Shown piece after piece: positions 55,297-64,000 of a DNA stretch of 64,000 bases (its first letter is position 1; the number at the start of each line of letters is the position of its first letter). The notes beneath the pieces are model-generated. The model did no database searches. It was not told where the DNA came from and saw nothing but the letters and a program-made list of their open reading frames with translations. The position numbers and the translations under genes are program-made. The stretch lies in NCBI GenBank assembly GCA_036426205.1, contig WSYH01001237.1:54857-118856 (forward strand), read 5' to 3'. The DNA is from Ascaphus truei. Its lineage: Eukaryota; Chordata; Amphibia; Anura; Ascaphidae.

Positions 55297-55755
55297 CCAG
55301 GGTTGTCACCACTCCAGGTTTCAACCAGAGACTACGGGTTTTGGCCACGTATCTCCGGGATATGGGTTTACCTAGTAAACCTCCGGGTGGTAGCAACCTT
55401 GGGCGGGTGGTGTGCAGCGGCGGCAATGTCTCCTGGCATCTACTCCTGGCATCATTCCCCCAGCAAATATTGACAATATGGCTGCATGGTGGCAAATGGC
55501 GCCCCATTGCCATGCCAACGGGAACGCCACTGTGATGTAAAAGCATCACGTGACGCCCGTTACCATGACAATGAGGCGCTATGTAATGTCATGCGGCACC
55601 ACGTTGTCATGGCAACTTGGTGCCGTGTGACGTTGTGCCATCACGTAGCGTCCCGTTGTCATGGCAATGCGAAGATGCCGGGTGGACGCCAGAAGTAAGT
55701 GTTTATTTAAAATAAAATCTCAGAGTTGGCCTTCAGTCGAAGGAGGCAACCCTGG
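55297..55755. mobile_element. MITE-like element with CCAGGGTTG inverted ends
   Basis: 459 bp with CCAGGGTTGTCACC at the left and GGAGGCAACCCTGG at the right (12 of 14 paired). Interior rich in CATGGCAAC and TCACGTGAC words. No ORF and no clear TSD. Confidence 0.6.
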
Positions 55756-56510
55756 GAAAATCATAAACCACATTCATATGTGCAGATGTTTTCAGAAAAT
55801 AAATGCAATGTTTGTATGTGAAAAAAATGTGGCACGTGGCATTGTTTTCCCTTGCTTTTTTTATATTTTCAATTTAAATTTCTTGTTTGACATTTGTGTA
55901 AAAGTAGCAGCAGATATGTAAAAGGTGTGAAGGAATTATTTCTTTGTTGTTTGATGCACTGGTTTTGTTTTAAGAGCATTTTGATAAAATGTCCTAATCC
56001 TTAAATGCCAATATTTTCAATGCAAAATCTCCCCAAACCAGAATGCGATTTGACACAATAAAAATGTGGCATTTTCAACATTCATTATAAATCATCTCTG
56101 CATAAAAATGTCTCTACTGTACTTACATTGAATTTGAATTCAGAAATCTGACCTCCCTGACCTATGCAGATTTGGGCTTTTGTGAGAGAGGGACAGGGAA
56201 AGGGAGAGAGAGACCAGTTTAGGAGTAGATTCACTTGCTTCTATAGCTCCATACAGATAAACCTACACTTCACATGGTGACATGAATGATACCTGGGAAC
56301 ATATCTTAGATACCATGGAAATATGCGAATAAAAAAAAAATCTATAAAAATAATTCTAATTATTTATATGCATATTTTTCATCTCTCCAATATACTGTAC
56401 TCCCAGCTATGATTCATCTCTCCACAAGGAGTATAGGTCAACTTCACTCGTAGAAGCCAACATATCCCTCTATCTCCAAAAATGTGAAAACACTTGCATG
56501 TTATATGCAT
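55756..56510. other. Intron sequence, no feature seen
   Basis: AT-rich and unassigned. Confidence 0.5.
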
Positions 56511-56640
56511 TATATAATATCCTTTTTTTGCTTTTTTTATTAACCTGATTCACAAGAACAAAGTTTCATATTATGAAACTATGAAGCCATGTTCTTGGGA
56601 ATCAGGTTAATAAAAAACAAAGAAAGGATATTATATAATA
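56511..56640. repeat. 130-bp palindrome 80 bp from the PDE10A exon
   Basis: TATATAATATCC and TTTTTATTAACCTGATTC at the left pair with GAATCAGGTTAATAAAAA and GGATATTATATA at the right, with a short centre. A palindromic MITE-like hairpin just downstream (in gene sense) of the exon donor. Confidence 0.85.
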
Positions 56641-56722
56641 ATAAATTACGCTACTCCACCATTAAATACTTTCATCAATAAAATAGATAAACAGATTTAT
56701 TTCTAAAAACAATGCAATTTAC

Positions 56723-56854
56723 CCCCAGAATATCTTCTACTAAAACAGTGTTTCTGGATTTGGCTACATGTGCAGATATCGTGGTGCCATATTCTACTGG
56801 CCCAGCAGGAGTGAGCTGTTCCTTTGTTCCTGTAGGCGTGAACAAACATAGGCT
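56723..56854 (-). CDS. pde10a: PDE10A-like GAF-A domain exon (upstream of 34758 exon)
   Basis: A 132-bp exon (44 codons, phase 0 both ends) on the minus strand. Acceptor TTTTTTCTAG and donor GTAAAT. Encodes [20 protein letters not shown], then [20 protein letters not shown] ending LG, the start of the PDE10A GAF-A cyclic-nucleotide-binding domain. It joins in frame to DDRFPKG of the next exon. The intron between them (34914-56722) is 21.8 kb and full of mobile elements. No disabling change. The segment [12 protein letters not shown] is shorter than or different from the form I know from mammals. Neighbouring exons are not visible, so they probably lie outside the window. Confidence 0.9.
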
Positions 56855-56966
56855 CTAGAAAAAATATGGAAAAGACACAATTAAACAGATTCCAGTAAGA
56901 CATACAGTATCATGCTTAATTGTCATTTAATAATGCCAGGTAGAACTAATAGCTTTTAGTGCAATG

Positions 56967-57342
56967 TATCAGCGGTATGCAAACTGGGGGGGCGCATTTT
57001 TTGGGGGAGACGACTGGGTGGCTGCAGTGGTCCCGCGCTCTTCCCCGTGGCAATTTAAATTAAATGCCGGGGGACCGCACGAGGCCTTTGCAACCTCTAC
57101 TTACCGAGGTTCAGCCGGCTTCGGGATGCGTGACCATGGCAACGTGGCATCAAATGACGCTGTGGGGTCATGCGACGTCACGGTTGCCACACTAATGTGG
57201 CGTCAAATTACGCCGCGGGTCACGTGATTTGACATCACATGACCCTGTGGCGTCATTTGACACCGCACGAGGTAAAGGAGGGCGCAAGAACTGAGGGAGC
57301 AAGGTAGGGGGGCACAGCAAAATAACTTTGCGCACCCCTGTA
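56967..57342. mobile_element. hAT-like MITE
   Basis: Left CAGCGGTATGCAAACTGGGG and right TTTGCGCACCCCTG are imperfect inverted ends of a type common in hAT MITEs. Interior has CACGTGA and GTGGCGTCA-type words. TSD not convincing. Confidence 0.6.
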
Positions 57343-57750
57343 CTATAGTATTTGTTTAAACTGCAGCTCCTTCCTTCTGTTTTTCAGAAAAATTATTCTT
57401 AGCAATTCTATAAATATAATGATCAACATGAAAAAAGATAACCTTTACATGTTCTGTTTAACAGAAATGATTACCTATATCGCACTGTCAAAAATAACAT
57501 TTCCATTAGCCCGGTACAACTTACTGTAAATAGAATATTAAGAGCAGGAACTCCACTTTCCCATTCAATTTAACTAGGGAGGGAGAGTATGTTGTAGAAG
57601 TAACCGACATGCACCCTAGTCTTTCTGGGTGTCTAAGATATTCTGTAGCTTTACAAAAACTCTTTGTCAACTCTTCTAGATACACATTCCGTCTCCTTAC
57701 TGAAGCCTTCTCTGTGGCTCCTACTCAGAGATGGAACACAGATTCAAAAG
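57343..57750. other. Intron sequence, no feature seen
   Basis: Single-copy-looking AT-rich DNA. Confidence 0.5.
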
Positions 57751-58650
57751 TAATAACAGTATGCTTGAAATCCAAAGATTAGCAGCGGAGCACAGCCAAG
57801 GAATGGGGCCAGCACCAGCAGTTGGAAGGTTAAAAATAATTATTTATTAAAGCATGGAATAAACAGGGGGGAGACAAAACACACTCTGACGCATTTCAGG
57901 CTATGCAGCCCTTTATCAAAGAGTATAATCGCGTCTCATACTCCCGCAGTTATGAAGGGGATTCCCCGCCTCCATTACCCAGTGATGCCGCGCGGTTTTG
58001 GCGCGAACGCTACCATACACTGCTATTGGTTGAGACCAACTTCCAATCAGACAGCTGATTTCGGAAGGTGCGTCTGAGAGAAGGGGAGGAACTAGGGTCT
58101 CCCGTTCGGCTGCGAGAGTAACAGAAAAAACAAGGGGAGAAAAAATATATAAAATTACAATGTACAAAACAAAGACATATAACATATATATTCTAATTGT
58201 ATGCGCAATTGATTCGTTATATGGATGTGAACAGGACATGAATTATGATTTACTTCATGAATAAAGTGTGATCTTAATGCATTATATGGGGTTAACCCTT
58301 CAATCATCTATATTTGTATTATATAGGGTTATCCCTTATGTCATATGTGGTAAATAACAATATAATTAATAGATTCAGGGTAGTAGTCTATATATATGAC
58401 AATTAACATTATTCAGAGACAATTCATTTACTAATATCAAGCATTTGTACAGAATAATAAGTTGCATTTGATAGATCTTAAATAGCAGAAAACTATTATA
58501 TGAGGATAATTGATGAAATGGTGGAGAGGGAAGGGGAAGGGAAGGGGGGGGGGAAAGGACACAAAGGATATAGTGTAAGGAGAGCCTCAAGCATAAAATA
58601 AACATATTTGTAAAGTACATAATCATACATAACTGTAATACATAATATGA
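57751..58650 (-). repeat. 3' region of the PLE
   Basis: Downstream of the PLE stop on the minus strand. Contains a hammerhead-like remnant at 57884-57923 (TTGATAAAGG, GGGC/GCCT stem, GAAATGCGTC) and a G/A-rich tract (58515-58558). Confidence 0.6.
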
Positions 58651-60828
58651 TTAACATAAAAAATGCTTGAGTTCCCAGTCCTGGTTCATGCCCCTGGGTG
58701 CTAATGTCCCAAGGGCATAAATCCAGAACATCTCCCTGCGATTTAACAAAGCTTCTCTATCACCTCCCCTGACATGGGCCTGGATATACTCCAGGGCACT
58801 AAACGAGAATGTTGCTAATGTTCCTAAGCGGCATTGATTGAAATGTCGGGCGACAGGAAATCTATCGTCACGTTTTTTATTGCTCCTAATGTGCTCATTG
58901 ATTCGAATTTTAAGAGGTCTAATGGTACGACCTACATAACCACTCCCACAGGGACACCTGAGTAGATATACTACAAAGTTAGAGTTACATGTTAAAAATG
59001 TCTCAATGCGATAAATTTGATTGGTATAAACATTCCTGATGGATTTGTGTTCTTTAGCGTATTTGCATATATTACAGTTTCCACATTTGAAAAATCCCTT
59101 TGGTAGTTTGTTAGTGTTAGTTTTAGTGGAATGAAAAAGACTAGGGGACACATGATTCCCAATGGTTTTAGCCTTTTTGAAGACTATTTTTGGATTCGAT
59201 TTAGCAAAGCACTCTAGATCCCTATCCAGTTTTAAGATGGACCAATGTTTTTGTAGGATAAACCTAATTTGTTCTGCCTGTTTTGAATACGTCGTTATGA
59301 AGAGTGGTAGCTGGATTGTTGCATCTTTCTGAACAAAAATTTCTCCTTTTTTTCTCTTGTTATTTTTTCTGGTTTTGTTTAGGAGCTCATCTCTATCCAT
59401 TTTTAGTGCGTTCTCAAATGCAATTTCCAGATCTTTCTCTCCATAACCTCGATTCAAGAACCTTTGTTTGAGTTCTTCAGCCTGAGTGAGGAAGGATTGT
59501 TCCGTTGAACAGATCCTCCTCAATCTGAGGTATTGTCCCTTTGGAATACCCCAGATAAGGGGTCTAGGATGGGCGCTGTTGGACCTGAGCAGGGAATTTC
59601 GCGAGTTGACTTTCCTGTAGACATTGGTCTGTATGATTTGGTCAACATCTATATATAAATGCAAATCAAGATAGTCAATTTTTGTATCATGATAAACATG
59701 AGAAAATTTCAGATTGTAAGTATTTGCCTCCAGATATTCAAAAAATGAGTGTAAAGTGTCCGTGTCACCATTCCAAATAAATATTAAATCATCTATAAAC
59801 CTACGATAAAAAACAATATTGTGTCTAAAAGAATTATTATCACCAAAAATGTGTGTGTTTTCCCAGAATCCCATAAAGAGGTTTGCGTAAGAGGGTGCAA
59901 ATGACGTGCCCATTGCTGTGCCCTGTGACTGTAAATAATATTGTTTGTCAAACATAAAATAATTATGCTGTAACAAAAACATTACTGAATCTAATAAAAA
60001 AGTGCTCTGTGCTACATTTAAATTTGAGTGATTAAGAAAGTGACTTATAGCCTTGGTGCCCAAAGTGTGATCAATTATGGTATATAGTGAGGTCACATCC
60101 AATGTGACCCACATATACGTATTATGCCATTTAATGTTTTGGATATCTAGAAGCAAATCTGAGGAGTCCCTCAAATGTGAGGGAAGCTCTTTCACCAATG
60201 TCTGCAGGAAATAATCAACGTACCTAGATAAACCATCTCCCAAAGATCCAATACTAGAGATGATGGGTCTGCCAGGAGGGCTAATCATAGATTTATGGAT
60301 CTTTGGGAGATGGTGAAAAATAGGCACGTTGGGAAAGTGGTTGTATAAGTACTCAGCTTCTTGTTTAGTTAAAACTCCTATTTCCCTGCCCAGGTCCAAC
60401 AGATCACGAATTTCCACTAGGAAAGCTTGTGTGGGATCCTTGTCCAATTTACAGTACGCTTTGGTGTCACTGAGTTGTCTTGAGGCTTCCAAATGGTATG
60501 CCTCTGAGTGCATGATAACCACCGCACCCCCTTTATCTGCACTCTTTATGACTATATTGGATCTATTTTTCAGTGTGGATAGGTGTAAATGTTCCTCTTT
60601 AGTCATATTGTTAAAGGAAGGGGTGGTAAATGAATAACCTTTGGCCAATGTCTGTAAGTCCCTCTCGACCAGTTTTTCGAATGTCTCAAGATGAGGACCT
60701 TTAGTGAAATTGGGGCAAAAAATTGACTTATTCTTGAATGAAGTGTGTTTGGTACCAGTAAGAAATGACAGTTGTTCTTCCCTATCTATGCAATCTGCAA
60801 CCTCTTCTTCACCTACTGCACCGACACA
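58651..60828 (-). CDS. Penelope-like element polyprotein, RT plus GIY-YIG, nearly intact
   Basis: The minus-strand frame is open from ~60828 to 58651 (~725 codons). It contains no Met near 60648, so the true start lies upstream or has been lost. Order: IKSADKGGAVVIM; RT fingers HHLPKIHKSMISPPGRPIIS; palm TLDVTSLYTIIDH; SQGTAMGTSFAPSYANLFMG; catalytic YRRFIDDLIFIWNG; the connecting region with RGYGEKDLE; a Cys cluster (KCGNCNICKYAK); and GIY-YIG FVVYLLRCPCGSGYVGRTIR with downstream ARHFNQC. It ends naturally with a stop. The 5' end abuts CACTG-element sequence at ~60830. The coding part looks functional, but 5' regulatory sequence is missing. Confidence 0.92.
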   Translation of the reverse strand, partial: CVGAVGEEEVADCIDREEQLSFLTGTKHTSFKNKSIFCPNFTKGPHLETFEKLVERDLQTLAKGYSFTTPSFNNMTKEEHLHLSTLKNRSNIVIKSADKGGAVVIMHSEAYHLEASRQLSDTKAYCKLDKDPTQAFLVEIRDLLDLGREIGVLTKQEAEYLYNHFPNVPIFHHLPKIHKSMISPPGRPIISSIGSLGDGLSRYVDYFLQTLVKELPSHLRDSSDLLLDIQNIKWHNTYMWVTLDVTSLYTIIDHTLGTKAISHFLNHSNLNVAQSTFLLDSVMFLLQHNYFMFDKQYYLQSQGTAMGTSFAPSYANLFMGFWENTHIFGDNNSFRHNIVFYRRFIDDLIFIWNGDTDTLHSFFEYLEANTYNLKFSHVYHDTKIDYLDLHLYIDVDQIIQTNVYRKVNSRNSLLRSNSAHPRPLIWGIPKGQYLRLRRICSTEQSFLTQAEELKQRFLNRGYGEKDLEIAFENALKMDRDELLNKTRKNNKRKKGEIFVQKDATIQLPLFITTYSKQAEQIRFILQKHWSILKLDRDLECFAKSNPKIVFKKAKTIGNHVSPSLFHSTKTNTNKLPKGFFKCGNCNICKYAKEHKSIRNVYTNQIYRIETFLTCNSNFVVYLLRCPCGSGYVGRTIRPLKIRINEHIRSNKKRDDRFPVARHFNQCRLGTLATFSFSALEYIQAHVRGGDREALLNRREMFWIYALGTLAPRGMNQDWELKHFLC

Positions 60829-60975
60829 CTTTATTCGAGCAAATACCCAGTATGTACCTGGCAGATACCTGGAATGCGCCGCTCCTCACCTCTGACAAGC
60901 CCCGTTGCGTTTGCCTTCCCAGCCTGGGTTCATGCCTGGCTGACGGGCGGCTGATCATCCGCTGAAGCGCTGATT
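60823..60975. repeat. Fragment of the CACTG-ended transposon family
   Basis: Starts GCACCGACACACTTTATTCG and shares ACCCAGTATGTACCTGGCAG and TGACGGGCGGCTGATC (inverted) with 11070-11205. It abuts the PLE 5' edge. Confidence 0.7.
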
Positions 60976-61510
60976 TTGGGATTTTATCCCACCTCTCTAC
61001 TGTAATAACAGTATGTACTGTACATTTTCAAAGGCTACATATCAACTCCTAGAAGACTCATATTGTAGAGATACAAGACACATTGGCAATAATTTCCCTA
61101 CAGAACAACTTAATATACATAGAAGATGTTGTAATGCCTTATATATACCCACTTTCATCACTTTAATTGTAGAATAAGTGCTCATATTATGGAATAATAA
61201 ACATTTAGATAATTTAACCATAGATTGTTTTTATTGTGCCATTAATTGTTTTTATTGTGCATGTACAGTACTGTATGCAATGGAACCAAAACTGCTGCAC
61301 CTCAATGCTACAGTAGATCACATGGAATTGAAAACATGTTACACTGTGATTACAGTGAACAGTGTGAGCTACAATCATATCAGGTTACAAAAAAATAAAC
61401 ACATGCATTCGAAAATAAAGGAAATGTTTTTGGCATGGTAATTATAGCTGCAACCATAACAAAAGCATTCTATAATCACACAAACTTGTGGTAAGATTTG
61501 GCTTATCTAC
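60976..61510. other. Intron sequence, no feature seen
   Basis: AT-rich; no recognisable family. Confidence 0.5.
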
Positions 61511-62135
61511 TTTTTACATAGTAGATGAGGTTGAAAAAACACATATCTCCATCAAGTTCAAGCAATGCTAAATTTCTACATTTAGGCGACATATACGTTA
61601 CCCTATATTTGTATTAACACTATTTTGACCCAGAGGAAGGGAAACACAAAACCCAAGTGACACATCATCTAATGCTGTATCATAAGGGGAAAATTCAATT
61701 CCTTCCTGACTCCAGATAACGGTAATCAGATGTCTCCCTGGATCAACAGCCTTCCGATGTTTACTTATTAGGTATATACCTCTCTACCTTTCCAAAAAGA
61801 TATCCAACCTTTTTTGAAGTTATCTATTATATCTGTCATCACAGTCTCCATAGGTAATGAATTCCACATTTTAACTGCCCTTACTGTGAAGTACCCTTTC
61901 CTTTGTTGCTGGTGAAATCTCCTTTCCTACAACCTTAAGGGATGCCCCAGAATCCTTTGTACTGCCCTTGGGATGAATAGTTCTTTTTAAAGCTCCTTGT
62001 ATTGTCCCCGAATATATTTGTATATAGTTATCATATCCCCTCTTAGACACCTCTTTTCTAATGTAAACAGATCTAAATTAGCTAGTCTCTCCTCACAAAT
62101 CAGATTATCCACCCACTGTATTCATTTGGTAACTC
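61511..62135 (-). pseudogene. CR1/L2-type LINE 3' end (inverted relative to 33870)
   Basis: The minus-strand reading gives the same C-terminal pattern ([40 protein letters not shown]) with several stops. The 3' UTR ends in CAACCTCATCTACTATGTA on the minus strand. 5'-truncated. Confidence 0.85.
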
Positions 62136-63495
62136 TTCTCTATTCTTCTTCCAATGCCATAATGTTCTTGTAGCATCTAATCCGCGGGTTCAGCAATTCG
62201 TTGGCAGATTCTTAAAATTCCACTGTTTGCTGAATCCGGGAATGGATTCTACAAAACCGTCCATGGGTTACATCCAATGGCGGATTTTGATGAATTTGCG
62301 CAGATTAAAACTGCCAAAATCCATTTCCAGATTTTAAATCGCGAAACGGATTTTTATGATAACATCAGCGAAAATCCGGGAAACAGATTTGGGCAGATTC
62401 GCCCATATCTACTGAATAGCCTCTTCCTCAGGGCTGTACATGTATATCCTTGGAATTTTTTTTTCTTTACCTATTTCAGTTCAGAGGTCAGCCTTCTCCC
62501 AAAAATAAGTGTCCTATAAATCCTTTTACATTATTCATAATTGATCCTAATAATTATGGTGGCAAAATGTTTCTGACTAAATTTTCAGCACTATTGAAGC
62601 TTCTGTATAATATCAGAAATGAGAGACTTTTTTCCCTAAAATAATCAATTTTATGTAAAAAGAAATCTCCCCCATTTCCTGCACATACTGTACATAGACC
62701 ACCTCATTATTACCGGCACTAGACTATTTTTTGTGTCTGAACTGTAATGATTTACAAGAAGACACAGTTTTGAGAGAGAGAACAATTCTATCTCCAGATT
62801 ATAAATGATAAGAAAGAACAATTTGAAGCCTCCATTTATGTATAATTGTTCAATCACCTTTTCCCTAGGAAGCTATGATTAGCTCTCTGCCTTACCCCAG
62901 ATATTCTTTTGATTATGTTTTAGCTGATGTACAAAGTGAATGTAATTCAAGTTCAATGAAAAATGGAACTTACTTCATTCGTCAAATCATTTTTCATAAT
63001 TCAGCAACATTTCCAATGAGAGAGTTCAATGAAAAACGCATGTTTCATGAACGTATAATTTAATAGGTTAGAATGCAATGGTATCTAGAAAATGGAAATT
63101 TGCTAGAGGTGCATAATCACTCAATTAAAACTAAAAATAAACATGCCTACCAGTGAACAAATTTCATGATAATTTCCTATACAACTAATTTTCTACTGCA
63201 CACAATAAAATACATATATAAGCCTAATAAAAGAAATAAAGATGAACAGTGCACAACTGTTATGGGGAAGTAAAACAAATATAATGTGCTAATATGCAGC
63301 AGGTAAGTTATGCACGTACATCAGAGAAAATACCAACAAGTGTGACATGTTATGGACATGTTACCACACTGGTAAAAATGCTGATCGCTACATCGAGCGA
63401 TGAGTCCTGAATGCTGCGACCGGATGGAGGGTCCTGGGCATCCTCTCGGTGGGCAGTCAGTTCCTGGTGTCCGTCCATGCTTGAATATAAATATA
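62136..63495. other. Intron sequence, no gene recognised
   Basis: AT-rich. Short open frames without splice sites or homology that I know. Confidence 0.5.
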
Positions 63496-64000
63496 TGTAG
63501 CCCTGGTTCCTAGCGAACACAGACCACTACCATATGCTGTATAACATGTAGGCTCACAGGGCCTGAGCCTCTGCCACGGAGAGCCTGGGGTACGCACAAT
63601 ACTTATAACTTGGTGCAGTGCCTCCACCTGCGACAGCGTCCGCCCGAGGGGAAGTGGGTCTTCGCAGGAACTTATGTACATTAATACACACACACAGCAA
63701 TATACCTTAACCAATATACTTTACTTGTAGCAACCATAAGCTTTATCAACAGGTGTCCCTCCCTAGAGGAGACACTATTCTCAGCGTCCTGCCGAACGCT
63801 CACTCTCCCCTTCCCTTCACCGGGTGATCCCACCCCGTGTCCAGTTCCCTCTTGGAATAAGTCCCCCACCCTCATGTGAGACAGTGAATGTATATGCATG
63901 TGACTGCGCAGCCACCGTGTCCTGAGTGAATGATGGTACCGTTGGTGCACTTGAAGTTTACCTGCCGAGACTCCAGTACCCAGTTCTGCAACTATCTTCA
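63496..64000. repeat. LTR related to 45188-46837, cut by window edge
   Basis: Begins TGTAGCCCTGG. Co-linear with 45230-45700: shared TAGGCTCACAGGG/TTGGCTCACAGGAGGG, CAGTGCCTCCACCTG/CAGCACCTCCACCTG, ACAGGTGTCCCTC, GGTGATCCCACCC and CGTTGGTGCACTT. The right end lies outside. Confidence 0.75.

Noticed and set aside
62875..63063. Short ORF near the right end as a possible further PDE10A exon
   Set aside because: Wrong strand and no match to PDE10A sequence.

Overview
The window looks like intronic DNA from a large vertebrate genome, most likely an anuran amphibian. It combines Penelope-like elements, Tx1/L1- and L2/CR1-type LINEs, hAT and Tc1 transposons, many solo LTRs and long AT/AC microsatellites. 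The only host gene I can support is a PDE10A-like cyclic-nucleotide phosphodiesterase on the minus strand. Two coding exons of its GAF-A domain (56723-56854 and 34758-34913) have canonical splice sites, matching phase-0 junctions and one continuous reading frame. They are separated by a 21.8-kb intron. Almost everything else is transposable-element DNA in the introns.

Layout. 1-5696: a minus-strand LTR element with no visible reverse transcriptase; it carries a 1169-aa Ser/Thr/Pro-rich ORF that starts inside the LTR, plus a tandem, internally deleted second copy. 6100-7150: tandem or fold-back repeat units of about 400 bp that contain hammerhead-ribozyme sequences. 7150-10290: a broken Penelope-like element (PLE) and its 3' region. 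10320-10720: another ribozyme repeat. 10800-11210: a CACTG-ended transposon. 11440-12075: a Tc1 fragment. 12141-31404: a 19.2-kb nest bracketed by a 16-bp target-site duplication. It consists of a Tx1/L1 LINE (minus), split by an L2-like LINE (minus), which is itself split by an array of LTR elements (plus) containing an assembly gap (N at 20392-20396). The L1 part also contains about 1.1 kb of G-rich repeats where its endonuclease region should be.

31400-64000: a PLE remnant containing an LTR-like insertion, two CR1/L2-type LINE 3' ends, a palindrome, a head-to-head ribozyme repeat pair, and a fold-back element of about 3 kb that was hit by a solo LTR (5-bp TSD) and by a hAT MITE (8-bp TSD). 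Further on are a GC-rich solo LTR with promoter-like motifs, another tandem ribozyme repeat, a decayed hAT transposase, another solo LTR, MITEs, and a nearly intact PLE with RT and GIY-YIG domains.

The most interesting material is (a) the family of hammerhead-ribozyme repeats, with one base-pair swap between copies that keeps a stem paired; (b) two LTR families whose large ORFs I cannot assign to any known domain; and (c) the unusually substituted PDE10A exons. Several places (after 5034 and 20397-21000) carry the signature of assembly joins or uncorrected long reads and should be read cautiously.
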